In this document: in pieces, positions 19,489-28,532 of the stretch
How positions within the stretch are numbered: position 1 is the stretch's first letter
Layout of the letters: each line of letters starts with the position of its first letter
NCBI RefSeq assembly: GCF_034120055.1
Contig: NZ_CP139368.1
Coordinates: forward strand, 1,488,001-1,552,000
DNA from: Microbacterium rhizosphaerae
GTDB taxonomy: Bacteria > Actinomycetota > Actinomycetes > Actinomycetales > Microbacteriaceae
Length of the DNA: 64,000 nucleotides
Direction of reading: 5' to 3'
Notes under the pieces: generated by a model
Seen by the model: only the letters and a program-made list of their open reading frames with translations
The model's database searches: none
Told to the model about the DNA's origin: nothing
Position numbers and translations under genes: made by a program

Positions 19489-21384
19489 TCAGGCGGGCTT
19501 CACCCGCAGCCACACGAACCCGTGCGCCGGCAGCTCGAGACCGTCATCGAGCCGGATCGGGCGGTCGGTCACGACGTCGACCGCCTCGGGGCTGAAGCCG
19601 GACAACGTCGCCGCGTCGACCGGGACGGCGTGGTCGCCGACGTTGGCGAGCACGAGCACCGTGTCGTCGTCGCCGGGCCGCTGATAGCCGATCACCGACG
19701 GCTCGTGCGCCTCGAACGGGAGGAGCGTGTTGCCGGCGAGCTCGCGCGTGCGCCGCCGGGCGGCGATGAGCGCGGTGAGCCGTTCGTGCACGCGACCGGC
19801 GGAGGTGGACAGGTCGTGGCGGGCGGCGTACGCCGCCTCGGGACGCTCGGGGCGATGCACCCAGCGGCTGTCGCCGGCGCGCGCCGGGTCGTCGCGGTAG
19901 GTGTAGTCGTTGAGCTGCGCGACCTCGTCGCCGAGGTAGATGAGCGGGATGCCGCCGGTGGACAGCGCGATCGCGTGGGCGAGGATCACGCGGTCCTCGC
20001 CGCCGTCGTCGCCCGCTTCGATGCCGGCGAGGGATGCGGTGGTCCCCGCGATGCGCGCATCCCCGGTCTTCGGGTTCTCCTGGAAGGGAACCCCGCGCGA
20101 GAACGTCCCCTCGATGCGGCCGACGTAGAAGTCGTTCAGGAAGCGCCGGTGCGGGTAGCCCTCGATGCCGAGCTCGGCGGCATCCTCGTCGGCGAACGTC
20201 CATCCGATGTCGTCGTGGCTGCGCACGTAGTTCACCCAGGCGGTACCGGCCGGGAGCGCGTGCCGGCGCTCGAGCGCCTGCTGCAGCAGACGGCCGTCTC
20301 GAGTGGCGAGCGCCTCCCACGTGAGCGCCATCTGCAGCGGGTTGTACGAGAGGCGGCACTCCTCCGGCGAGATGTAGGCGACGACCTCGTCGGGATGCAC
20401 GATGGCCTCGGACTTGAACAGCACCGACGGTGCACCCATGTGCAGCACCGCGTTGAATGCGCGCAGCAGCAGGTGCGCCTCGGAGAGGGACTCGCACGCG
20501 GTGCCGAGGCGCTTCCAGATGAAGGCGACGGCGTCCATCCGGAGGATCTCGACGCCCTGGTTGGCGAGGAACAGCATCTCGCCGGCCATGGCCTGGAACA
20601 CCGCGGGATTCGCGTAGTTGAGATCCCACTGGAAGTGGTAGAACGTCGCCCAGATCCAGCGGCCGTCGGGCAGCTGCACGAACGCGCCCGGGTGGTCGTC
20701 CGGGAAGATCTCGCGGACCGTCTCCTCGTACCGGTCCGGCATCGAGCGGTCGGGGAAGATGAGGTAGAAGTCCTCGAACCCCGGTTCGCCGGCGACGGCC
20801 TTGCGTGCCCATTCGTGCTCGTCGCTCGTGTGGTTGAAGATGAAGTCGACGACGAGCGAGATGCCGGCATCGCGCAGGTCGGATGCCAGGTCCGCGAGCT
20901 CCTCCATCGTCCCCAGGGGCGGATCGACCTGCCGGTAGCTCGACACCGCGTACCCGCCGTCGTTGTTGCCCTCGGGCGACGCGAACAGCGGCATCAGATG
21001 CAGGTACGTCAGGCCCAGCTCGCGGAAGTACGGGATCTGCGCGCGGATGCCGGCGAGCGTGCCGCCGTACCGGTCGACGTAGCAGACACCGCCGAGCATG
21101 CGCTCGGACTGGAACCAGTCCGGATGCGCCTCGCGTTCGGCGTCGTGGACCTTCAGCGCGGCGGGTCGGGCGCGCCACGATGCGGCCGCGGCCGCGATGA
21201 CGGATGCGAGCGCCTCGCGGCCGTCCGCTCGGTCGCCGTACAGCTGTGCGAAGAGCTCGTGCAGTATCGGAAACGACTGCGCGAAGCGGTCCAGGAACGT
21301 GCGGTCGTCTCCGCCCAGCGCCTGCCGGGCGGCGGCGAGCGCCACGTCGCGGTCGTCGGCGGTGTCCGCGTTCAGTCGTGCCAT
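19489..21384 (-). CDS. Amylosucrase (GH13 subfamily 4)
   Basis: A 631-residue GH13 enzyme that transfers glucosyl units from sucrose to alpha-glucan, releasing fructose. The all-helical N-terminal domain typical of amylosucrase is present (about 1-90). Catalytic residues align with a constant shift of two from Neisseria polysaccharea: nucleophile D284 (ILRMDAVAF), acid/base E326 (FKSEAIV), and H390-D391 (VNYVRSHDDIGW) for H392/D393. The length (636 in Neisseria) fits. There is no signal peptide, so it acts inside the cell. It is last in a run with an alpha-galactosidase and a sugar importer. A sucrose hydrolase or trehalose synthase is the main alternative, made less likely by the N-terminal domain. 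Confidence 0.88.
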   Translation of the reverse strand: MARLNADTADDRDVALAAARQALGGDDRTFLDRFAQSFPILHELFAQLYGDRADGREALASVIAAAAASWRARPAALKVHDAEREAHPDWFQSERMLGGVCYVDRYGGTLAGIRAQIPYFRELGLTYLHLMPLFASPEGNNDGGYAVSSYRQVDPPLGTMEELADLASDLRDAGISLVVDFIFNHTSDEHEWARKAVAGEPGFEDFYLIFPDRSMPDRYEETVREIFPDDHPGAFVQLPDGRWIWATFYHFQWDLNYANPAVFQAMAGEMLFLANQGVEILRMDAVAFIWKRLGTACESLSEAHLLLRAFNAVLHMGAPSVLFKSEAIVHPDEVVAYISPEECRLSYNPLQMALTWEALATRDGRLLQQALERRHALPAGTAWVNYVRSHDDIGWTFADEDAAELGIEGYPHRRFLNDFYVGRIEGTFSRGVPFQENPKTGDARIAGTTASLAGIEAGDDGGEDRVILAHAIALSTGGIPLIYLGDEVAQLNDYTYRDDPARAGDSRWVHRPERPEAAYAARHDLSTSAGRVHERLTALIAARRRTRELAGNTLLPFEAHEPSVIGYQRPGDDDTVLVLANVGDHAVPVDAATLSGFSPEAVDVVTDRPIRLDDGLELPAHGFVWLRVKPA

Positions 21385-21487
21385 GCTTCTCCATCCGTCG
21401 AGATGGGCGCGAGTCGGTGCCCCGAGGCTTCGAGCGCCATGCTCTCACCCGCAGCCCCGGAGGGCACACCCGGTGTGCGAATCGCCG

Positions 21488-23665
21488 TCACGCGTCCGCT
21501 GGTCGGTCGATGGCCGTCGCGTGGAGCAGCAGGGCATGTGCGGGCTGGAGGATCGGCAACGCGACCCCGACTTCTGCGAGGAACGATCCGGATGCCTCGG
21601 CCCCCTCCTCCATCCAGGCTGGCGCCGCGATCTGCATGAAGCTGCTGCGGGGGCCGGCATCCGTCGACTCACCCGGGCCGGAGGAGTCGAGCGCGATGGG
21701 CTCCACGCGATAGCGTCGCTGCGGATCGAGGCCGGGGAGTCCGACGGACCCCGGCATCGTCGCGACCGACGAGCCGAGCGCCACCGCGGCGAACAGGCCC
21801 TCCGATCCGTCACCGGCGATGACGCCGTGCAGCAGCAGGTTCGGGTCGGGGAGGTCGGCGTTCACCCGGCGGCCGGTGTGCAGCAGACCCCGGTGCTCCT
21901 TGTAGAGCGCCACGGCGCGGGCGAGGGTCTCGAGCTCTGCCGCCCCTGCCTCACGGAGGTCCCACTCGATGCCCAGGTGCCCGAACAGGGCCGTGATGGC
22001 GCGGAACGAGAGGTCGAGCGCGCGCCCCGTCGTGTGCGCTCGCGGCGGCCCGATGTGTGTTCCGACGAGCTCGGGCGGCAGCACCGCCTGCGTCCACCTC
22101 TGGATCGTCTGCCGTTCCAGCGCGTCGTTGCAGTCCGACGGCCAGACCCGGTCCGTGCGCGCGAGGATCCCGAGGTCGATGCGACCGCCGCCCGAGGCGC
22201 AGGACTCGATCTCGACCGTGGGATGCGCGGCCTTCAGCGCATCGATGAGCCGGTAGAGCGCCAGCGTCTGGGCGTGCACGGACGGGTGGCCCGCGTGCCC
22301 GGCCTCCGTGAGGTCGCGGTTCTGATCCCACTTCAGGTACGCGATGTCGTACTCCTCGAGCAAGGCGTGCATGCGCTCGTAGACGTACTGCCAGGCCTCC
22401 GGGTTCACGAGGTCGAGCACGTGCTGATGGCGGAACTCCAGGGGCAGACGCGCGGCTCCCACCGAATCCACGGGTCCGCTGATCCAGTCGGAATGCGCCC
22501 GCGCGAGGTCGGAGTCGACGCTCACCATCTCGGGCTCGACCCAGAGCCCGAAGTCCATCCCGCGTGCGTGCACCGCATCGATGAGCGGCCCGAGGCCGTC
22601 CGGCCAGCGCTCGCCGTCGACGAACCAGTCGCCGAGCGCCCGGTGGTCGTCCCGCCGGCCGCGATACCAGCCGTCGTCGAGCACGAACCGCTCGACGCCC
22701 ACAGCGGCGGCGCGATCGGCCAGCGCGACGAGCGGCTCGAGCTCGTGATCGAAGTAGACGGCCTCCCATGTGTTCAGCACGACCGGGCGGGGGCGGGCCG
22801 GGTGCGTCTCGCGCTCGCGGAACCACTCGTGGAAGACGGCGCTGATGCCGTCGACGCCGGCGTCGGAGTAGGCGGCGTACAAGACGGGGGTGGAGTAGGT
22901 CTCCCCGGGCTCGAGGACGATCTCGCCGGAGCCGAGCAGCTCGGCTCCGGCGAGCATCCGTCGCCCGTCGGTGAGGGCGTCGAGGTACTGCTCGCGATCG
23001 CCCGACCAGCCGAAGTGGGTCGCCCATACGCGGCCGCGGCGGTTGGCGAAGCCGGGCGTGCCGACCGCGATGAGCAACGACGAGTCGTGGCCGGTGCGGG
23101 CGTGTCGCCCGCTGCGGACCCACGTGCCGTCCTCGATGCGGTGACGCCGCGGATGCTGCTCGCGGCACCACCGGCCGGACAGGTCGAGCAGCTCGGTCGC
23201 GCCGGCGGGAACGGGCAGCACGAGTCCCAGCTCGTCGAGCTGGTATGGGCTCGCGCCGGTGTTGCCCAGCTCGGCGGAGAGCTCCAGCATGCCGTTCGCG
23301 TGGAGGTGGAGGCGGTGCGTCACCGCGAGACCGGCGACATCGTCGGCGTGCACGATGCGGGCCGCCCGCCCGTCGGGGGTCGGCTCCACTTCCGTCAGGC
23401 GCAGGGCGGGCGAGAAGTCCTTCCCGTCGCGGCTGCCGCGCAGCGCCTGCCGGCCCAGCCACCCCGAAGAGGCCTGGGGCAGGAGCCCCGCGACGACCGG
23501 AACGTCGAAGGCGGAGTGCGAGATCGGCGGCGTGAGCAGGCTCAGGTCGGCGTCGGCGTCGGCGAGGGCGGGCCCCCAGTGGAGGACCTCGGCCTGAGGG
23601 GCGTGCGCGGGACCCGTGCTGAGGAGGACGCTCACGGAGTCGGAGCGCAGGTGCAGAGTGCTCAT
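21488..23665 (-). CDS. Alpha-galactosidase (GH36)
   Basis: A 725-residue GH36 enzyme: a beta-sandwich N-terminal domain (1-about 280), then a TIM barrel with VLNTWEAVYFDHELEPLVALAD, FVLDDGWYRGRRDDHRALGDW and GMDFGLWVEPEMVSVDSDL. The nucleophile is D447 in YLKWDQNRD, ESCASGGGRIDLGIL follows, and the acid/base is D511 in WPSDCNDALERQ. It would release galactose from melibiose, raffinose or stachyose in the cytoplasm. The ATG at MSTLHLRSDS was chosen over an Arg/Ser-rich upstream extension. It is downstream of the importer genes and upstream of amylosucrase, all on one strand. Confidence 0.93.
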   Translation of the reverse strand: MSTLHLRSDSVSVLLSTGPAHAPQAEVLHWGPALADADADLSLLTPPISHSAFDVPVVAGLLPQASSGWLGRQALRGSRDGKDFSPALRLTEVEPTPDGRAARIVHADDVAGLAVTHRLHLHANGMLELSAELGNTGASPYQLDELGLVLPVPAGATELLDLSGRWCREQHPRRHRIEDGTWVRSGRHARTGHDSSLLIAVGTPGFANRRGRVWATHFGWSGDREQYLDALTDGRRMLAGAELLGSGEIVLEPGETYSTPVLYAAYSDAGVDGISAVFHEWFRERETHPARPRPVVLNTWEAVYFDHELEPLVALADRAAAVGVERFVLDDGWYRGRRDDHRALGDWFVDGERWPDGLGPLIDAVHARGMDFGLWVEPEMVSVDSDLARAHSDWISGPVDSVGAARLPLEFRHQHVLDLVNPEAWQYVYERMHALLEEYDIAYLKWDQNRDLTEAGHAGHPSVHAQTLALYRLIDALKAAHPTVEIESCASGGGRIDLGILARTDRVWPSDCNDALERQTIQRWTQAVLPPELVGTHIGPPRAHTTGRALDLSFRAITALFGHLGIEWDLREAGAAELETLARAVALYKEHRGLLHTGRRVNADLPDPNLLLHGVIAGDGSEGLFAAVALGSSVATMPGSVGLPGLDPQRRYRVEPIALDSSGPGESTDAGPRSSFMQIAAPAWMEEGAEASGSFLAEVGVALPILQPAHALLLHATAIDRPADA

Positions 23666-23765
23666 GGGTCTTTCTGGGAGGGATGCGGATGGGCGGGGCT
23701 CCGGTCGGCCCGGGCGTGCATCGGGGGTCCGGCGTTGCCGAACCCCCGACGCGAGAAGGCCTCGG

Positions 23766-25145
23766 CTACTGCGCGAAGAGCGCGTCGACCTGGGTGTTGG
23801 CATCGGTCAGGGAGGATGCCGGGGATGTGAAGGAGAACACCGAGTCCATGGCCGGCTGCATGATCGTGGTGATCTTGGCGGCGTTCTCGGACAGGGGGTA
23901 GAGGGCGGTGGTGCCGTCCTTGATGTGCACGAGGAACGCGGACATGTCGAGCCCCTTCGCGGTGAAGGCGGCCTGGGCCTTGTCGGTGGCCTCCTTGATG
24001 GCCGGGAAGACGATCGCCTTGGACGCGATGATGTCCTGGCATGCGGGGGAGGCGAGGTACTCGACCCACTTCGCGGCGGCCGGCTTGTTCTTCGAGCCGA
24101 CCCAGATCGAGTCGCCGAGGCCGTTGAACATGCTGGCGCGCTTGCCCGATGGGCCGACCGGGGTCGGCGCGAGGCCGAGCTTGGCGCCCATCTGGCCGCT
24201 GGCCGAGCTGGTGACCCAGTCGCCCTGCAGCAGCATCCCGTACTTGCCGGCGGCCAGGAGGCTGACGGAGTCCTGGTTGGTGACGGCGGCGACGGAGGGC
24301 ATGTAGCCCTTCTTGATCATGCCCGAGAACCAGGTGATCATCTTCTGGAACTTGGGGTCGTTGAAGTTGAACGCCGTACCCCACGTGTCCTTGTTCATGT
24401 ACTTCCAGGACCCGAGGCTGAGGGCATACGGCGCCCACTGGGTCTGGCCGACGTAGCCGCCGGATCCTCCGTCGAGCCCGAGCCCGTAGACCTTCACGTG
24501 GGCCGGATCGAAGCCTGGCTCGTCGCCGCGCTTGCCGTTCTGGTCCACGCTGAGGTGCGCCGCGACCTTCTCGAGCGTGCCGCCGTCGTTCGGGTTCCAG
24601 GTCAGCGAGCCGAGCTGGGCGGGCGTGACGCCCGCGGCATCCGCCATGGTCTTGTTATAGAAGTAGGCGGTCGTGTCGAAGTCCTTGGGCAGGCCGTAGC
24701 GGTGCCCGTCCTTGCTGACCCAGAGGTCCGCGAGTCCCGGCTGGTACTGCGTGAGGTCGATCTTGTCGTCCGTGACGAGCGAGTCGAGCGGCACGAGCTG
24801 CTTGTCCTTGACGAACTGGGGGTACTGCGAGATGTGGTCGGTGAAGACGTCCGGCGCGGTGCCGGAGGCGAACCCGGTGGTCAGCTTGGTCCAGTAGTCG
24901 CCCCAGGAGTACTGGGTGATCTTGACGTCGATTTTGGGGTTGGCCTGGTGGAACGCGTCCGCGCACGCCTGATAGGCCGGCTGCTGGTTGTTGTCCCAGA
25001 GCCAGTACGAGACCGTGCCGGAGGCGTTCTTCGTCGTCAGCGCGGCGTTGTCGCTGGAGCCGCTGGCGCCGGAGCATCCGGCGAGGGCGACGCCCACGGC
25101 GGCGATGCCGGCGACGACTGCCGTGATCTTGGTCGTGCGAGACAT
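23766..25145 (-). CDS. ABC sugar importer, substrate-binding lipoprotein
   Basis: A 459-residue extracytoplasmic solute-binding protein (family 1, carbohydrate type). It has signal peptide MSRTTKITAVVAGIAAVGVA and lipobox ALAGC, then typical segments VSYWLWDNNQQPAYQACADAFHQANPKIDVKI, GTAPDVFTDHISQYPQFV, KYGMLLQGDWVTS and SMFNGLGDSIWVGSKNK. The start with GAAAGG spaced 7 nt upstream was preferred to an ATG five codons earlier. It lies after both permease genes, which is less common than binding-protein-first order. The alpha-galactosidase downstream suggests alpha-galactosides as cargo. No ATPase is encoded nearby, so a shared MsiK-like ATPase is probably used (inferred). Confidence 0.92.
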   Translation of the reverse strand: MSRTTKITAVVAGIAAVGVALAGCSGASGSSDNAALTTKNASGTVSYWLWDNNQQPAYQACADAFHQANPKIDVKITQYSWGDYWTKLTTGFASGTAPDVFTDHISQYPQFVKDKQLVPLDSLVTDDKIDLTQYQPGLADLWVSKDGHRYGLPKDFDTTAYFYNKTMADAAGVTPAQLGSLTWNPNDGGTLEKVAAHLSVDQNGKRGDEPGFDPAHVKVYGLGLDGGSGGYVGQTQWAPYALSLGSWKYMNKDTWGTAFNFNDPKFQKMITWFSGMIKKGYMPSVAAVTNQDSVSLLAAGKYGMLLQGDWVTSSASGQMGAKLGLAPTPVGPSGKRASMFNGLGDSIWVGSKNKPAAAKWVEYLASPACQDIIASKAIVFPAIKEATDKAQAAFTAKGLDMSAFLVHIKDGTTALYPLSENAAKITTIMQPAMDSVFSFTSPASSLTDANTQVDALFAQ

Positions 25146-25193
25146 GGTGGTGCCTTTCATTGGTTGGAGCGGGGTGGGGTGGGGGCTCGAGCG

Positions 25194-26141
25194 CTACTTG
25201 AGCCCGGAGAATCCGATCGAGTCGACGACTCGTCGGCCGAAGAGGAAGAAGAGGATGAGGACGGGGAGGGCGGCGATGACGGTGGCGGCCATAAGGCCCG
25301 CCCAGTCGGGTGCGCCACCGGGTGTCTGCGACTTGAAGACGCCGAGTGCGACGGTGAGGACGCGGCTGTCCTCGGTGCCGCCCACCAGCAGGGGCCAGAA
25401 GTAGTCGTTCCAGGTGCTGATGTAGGTGAGGATGCCGAGGGTCACGATCGGTGCGGTCGACATCGGCACGATGATGCGGAAGAAGATCCGCAGGTGACCT
25501 GCGCCGTCGATCTTCGCCGCTTCCTCGATCTCCTTGTTGATGCCGAGGAAGAACTGGCGCAGGAAGAAGATCGAGAACGGCGCCATCAGCAGGGTGGGCA
25601 GGATCATGCCGATGATCGTGTTGAGCAGGCCAATGTCCCTGATGAGGAGGAAGTTGGGCAGGATCGTGAAGATCCCGGGGATCATCAGCGCCGTGAGGAA
25701 CACGAAGAACACGGCGTTGCGTCCCGGCCAGCGCAGGCGGGCGAACGCGTAGGCGGCGAAGGAGCAGAACAGCAGCTGGCCGAGCGTGACCGCGGTCGCG
25801 TAGATGACGGAGTTGCGCAGGTACAGCAGGAAGTTCACGTTCGCCCCGGACCCGCCCTCGGCGATCGCCTCGGCCGGGGTGGCTAGGCCGAGCACCCGCA
25901 GGTAGGGGCCGATGGTGAAGTCGGCCGGCAGGATGCTCGTGGGATTCGTGAACAGCGCCTTGTCGCTCGAGAACGAGGTGCGCAGCATCCAGTAGAACGG
26001 GAACAGGGTCAGCACGAGGACGGCGATCAGCAGCGCCCAGGCGAGGAAGCGGCCGGGGGAGAGGCGTCGCCGGGGTCGGGCGATCTTCTTCTTCGACGCG
26101 GCGCCCGCGGTGATCATGGTTTCGGTTGCGGTGACAGTCAT
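25194..26141 (-). CDS. ABC sugar importer permease (MalG type)
   Basis: A 315-residue inner-membrane permease with six predicted helices. The first is LAWALLIAVLVLTLFPFYWMLRTSF. The ATPase-contacting EAA loop is EEAAKIDGAGHLRIFFRIIVPMS. It ends VDSIGFSGLK, characteristic of the CUT1 MalG/UgpE subfamily. It starts 10 bp after the partner permease, so both are on one transcript. Its two permeases and binding protein form a complete CUT1 importer apart from the ATPase. Confidence 0.93.
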   Translation of the reverse strand: MTVTATETMITAGAASKKKIARPRRRLSPGRFLAWALLIAVLVLTLFPFYWMLRTSFSSDKALFTNPTSILPADFTIGPYLRVLGLATPAEAIAEGGSGANVNFLLYLRNSVIYATAVTLGQLLFCSFAAYAFARLRWPGRNAVFFVFLTALMIPGIFTILPNFLLIRDIGLLNTIIGMILPTLLMAPFSIFFLRQFFLGINKEIEEAAKIDGAGHLRIFFRIIVPMSTAPIVTLGILTYISTWNDYFWPLLVGGTEDSRVLTVALGVFKSQTPGGAPDWAGLMAATVIAALPVLILFFLFGRRVVDSIGFSGLK

Positions 26142-26151
26142 GGCGGATTCC

Positions 26152-27120
26152 TTAGGCGAGGTCGGACTGGTCGGCGCGCAGAAGCCGCAGCTGGGCGAAC
26201 GCGATGAGTGCGAGGATGACCATGAGCACGACCGACAGGGCGCTGGCGTAGCCGAACTCGTAGTTGCCGAATCCCTGCTGGTAGATGTAGTACTGCATGA
26301 CCCGGGTGGCGTTGATGGGGCCGCCGCGGGTGGTCACGGCAACGGTGTCGAAGATCTGGAACGAACCGGTGACGGACGTGACGAGCACCAGAGCGAGGAC
26401 GGGGCGCAGCAGCGGCAGGGTGATGCGCCAGAACGACTTCCATTCGGTGGCGCCGTCGATCGACGCGGCCTCGTACAGGTAGTTCGGGATCGTCTGCAGG
26501 CCCGCGAACACCAGCAGCGCGGTGTAGCCCATGTACTTCCAGACGTTCACCAGGGCGATCGTCGGGATCGCCCAGGTCGGGTCGTTGAAGAACGCGATCT
26601 TGTCGATGTGGAGGAACGAGAGGATCTCGTTGACGAGGCCGATCTGGTAGTCCAGCAGCCAGAACCACACCATCGCCGCGATCACGTTCGAGATGAGGAA
26701 CGGGATCAGCAGCGACCCGCGGATGGTCAGCGACTTGGTCAGCCGCTGCATCAGCACCGCGAGGAGGACGGCGACGATCGTCTGCACCACGATGTTGATC
26801 AGCACGTATTCGACGGTGACCGCGAGCGCGTTCCAGAACAGCGGGTCGCTGGCCATCTTGAGATAGTTCTTCAGACCGATGAACTGAGGGTCTGAGAGCA
26901 GGTCGTAGGACGTGAGGCTCAGGTAGACACCGCGGATCGTCGGGTACAGGTAGAAGACCAGGAACCCGATCAGCGCGGGGGCGATGAACGCCAGTGCGAT
27001 GAGGGTCTCGCCGCGGCTGTAGCCCTCCGGCTTCGGCCGGCGCCGACCGGCCCGACGCTTCTTCTGCGTCTCGAACTCGCCGACGGCCTCGGCGGTGGCG
27101 AGGTAGCTCTCCGTGGTCAT
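26152..27120 (-). CDS. ABC sugar importer permease (MalF/UgpA type)
   Basis: A 322-residue permease. It has a basic cytoplasmic N-terminus (KKRRAGRRRPKP) and a first helix ALAFIAPALIGFLVFYLYPTIRGVYLSL. The EAA loop is YEAASIDGATEWKSFWRITLPLLRP, and a conserved GGP segment (TTRGGPINATRVMQYYIYQ) marks CUT1 permeases. It is the first gene of the alpha-galactoside operon and faces the Idh/MocA gene. The 203-bp divergent region carries two LacI-like half-operators and a separate inverted repeat. Confidence 0.93.
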   Translation of the reverse strand: MTTESYLATAEAVGEFETQKKRRAGRRRPKPEGYSRGETLIALAFIAPALIGFLVFYLYPTIRGVYLSLTSYDLLSDPQFIGLKNYLKMASDPLFWNALAVTVEYVLINIVVQTIVAVLLAVLMQRLTKSLTIRGSLLIPFLISNVIAAMVWFWLLDYQIGLVNEILSFLHIDKIAFFNDPTWAIPTIALVNVWKYMGYTALLVFAGLQTIPNYLYEAASIDGATEWKSFWRITLPLLRPVLALVLVTSVTGSFQIFDTVAVTTRGGPINATRVMQYYIYQQGFGNYEFGYASALSVVLMVILALIAFAQLRLLRADQSDLA

Positions 27121-27211
27121 GAGCTCGCCCGCCGGTCCAGATGGGACGTCATCGTCTCTTCCCCTTCACCTGCTCCGTGGCCCCGCGAATCGGACCCTTG
27201 GCGAGTGAAGC

Positions 27212-27300
27212 TACACGAGTAACCATGAGCATGCAAGGGATTATTTCCCGGAAAAACAAGTGAATGCTTTCATTCAGCTCATCACGTGTTGACTCGTGTA
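27212..27300. promoter_or_regulatory. Divergent control region with paired LacI-like sites
   Basis: TACACGAGT at 27212-27220 is repeated in inverted orientation as ACTCGTGTA at 27292-27300. The latter sits inside the quasi-palindrome GTTGACTCGTGTAAAC with the central CG of LacI operators. Between them TGAATG-cttt-CATTCA (27261-27276) forms a further inverted repeat. The stretch 27237-27310 is clearly AT-richer than its surroundings, as expected for back-to-back promoters. The LacI protein at 28533 is the probable binder. Confidence 0.6.
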
Positions 27301-27323
27301 AACAAGAATGCAACACTCGCCTC

Positions 27324-28523
27324 ATGACTTTCACGCTCGGCATCGTCGGCGCCGGACAGTTCTCCGGCCAGTTCGCCAAACTCTTCGACGCGCACCCCCT
27401 GGTGGGTGACGTCTACGTCACGGATGTGCTTCCGGAACGGGCGCGCACGCTCGTCGAGCGCCAGGGGCTGGCCGGCACCTACCCGAGCTTCGAGGCCATG
27501 CTCGCGAGCGACCTGGATGCGGTCGCGATCTTCACGCAGCGCTGGACGCACGGTCCACTCGTCGTCCAGGCGCTGCGCGCCGGCAAGCACGTCTACTCGG
27601 CCGTCCCGATGGCCGTCACCGAGGACGAGATCGCCGCGATCATCGAGGCCGTGGCCGAGACCGGCCTCACCTACATGATGGGCGAGACGAGCTACTACAA
27701 CCCCGCGACGATCTACGCGCGCAAGCGCCGCGAGGAGGGCTCGTTCGGTCGCATCTTCTACGCCGAGGGCGACTACGTCCACGACATGGACCTCGGCTTC
27801 TACGCGGCCTACCAGTACTCGGGAGGCGCGGCGTGGAAGAGCACGGCCAGCTACCCGCCCATGCTGTACCCGACCCACTCGGTGGGCGGCGTGCTGGGCG
27901 CGATCGGCGGCCGCGCGGTCAGCGTCAGCTGCATCGGCGTGCGCGACGACCGCGGCGACGGCGTCTTCGACCGCGAGGTCAGCGCCTTCGACAACGACTT
28001 CTCCAACGCCAGCGCGCTGTTCGAGCTGGAAGGGGGCGGCGCGATGCGCATCAACGAGTTCCGCCGGGTCGGGTACCCGTCGCACCTCCGTGAGAGCCGC
28101 TTCCGGTACTTCGGCACCGAGGGCAGCTTCGAACAGCTGGTCGCCTCAGCCGTGTGGCAGGACAAGCAGGGCTTCACGGATGTCTCCGAGCTCATCGAGA
28201 CGCGTCCGACGCTGGATGCCGACGACCCGTCGCTCGCGATGGTCGACCCGGCGCTGCGGGATGCGTTCGTCTCCGGGCTGGCGCCCGTGCACGATCCGTC
28301 GCGACTTCCGGCGGCGCTGCGGGCCCTGCCGAGCGGACACGAGGGCAGCCACCAGTTCCTCGTGGACGACTTCGTCGTGGCGGTGGCCAACGGAACTCTG
28401 CCGCCGGTCAACGCGTGGGAGGCGGCTCGCTACACGCTCCCCGGCATCGTCGCCCACCGGTCGGCTCTGCTCGGCGGCGAGCGTCTGCCCATCCCCGACC
28501 TGGGGGACGCACCCCGTTCCTAG
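27324..28523 (+). CDS. Gfo/Idh/MocA-family NAD(P)-dependent oxidoreductase
   Basis: A 399-residue sugar oxidoreductase. The N-terminal Rossmann motif is LGIVGAGQFSGQFAKLF, followed by VTDVLPERARTLVERQG, AVAIFTQRWTHGPLVVQALRAGKHVYSAVPMAV (with the EKP-type turn altered to SAVPMAV) and MMGETSYYNPATIYARK. The C-terminal substrate domain follows. The usual catalytic Lys of the EKP motif is replaced, as in several sugar-specific subgroups. It is divergent from the importer operon and followed 9 bp later by its LacI regulator. The substrate is unknown; oxidation or epimerisation of a sugar released by the alpha-galactosidase is plausible. Confidence 0.85.
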   Translation: MTFTLGIVGAGQFSGQFAKLFDAHPLVGDVYVTDVLPERARTLVERQGLAGTYPSFEAMLASDLDAVAIFTQRWTHGPLVVQALRAGKHVYSAVPMAVTEDEIAAIIEAVAETGLTYMMGETSYYNPATIYARKRREEGSFGRIFYAEGDYVHDMDLGFYAAYQYSGGAAWKSTASYPPMLYPTHSVGGVLGAIGGRAVSVSCIGVRDDRGDGVFDREVSAFDNDFSNASALFELEGGGAMRINEFRRVGYPSHLRESRFRYFGTEGSFEQLVASAVWQDKQGFTDVSELIETRPTLDADDPSLAMVDPALRDAFVSGLAPVHDPSRLPAALRALPSGHEGSHQFLVDDFVVAVANGTLPPVNAWEAARYTLPGIVAHRSALLGGERLPIPDLGDAPRS

Positions 28524-28532
28524 GATGGTGTC

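Noticed and set aside
17411..19513. 700-codon minus-strand frame over uxuB/manD
   Set aside because: Antisense to two enzymes with intact active sites; no recognisable domain.
21098..23830. 910-codon open frame on the plus strand
   Set aside because: It lies antisense to the alpha-galactosidase and amylosucrase, which show full catalytic motifs; its product is Arg/Gly/Val-rich without domains, a GC-bias artefact.
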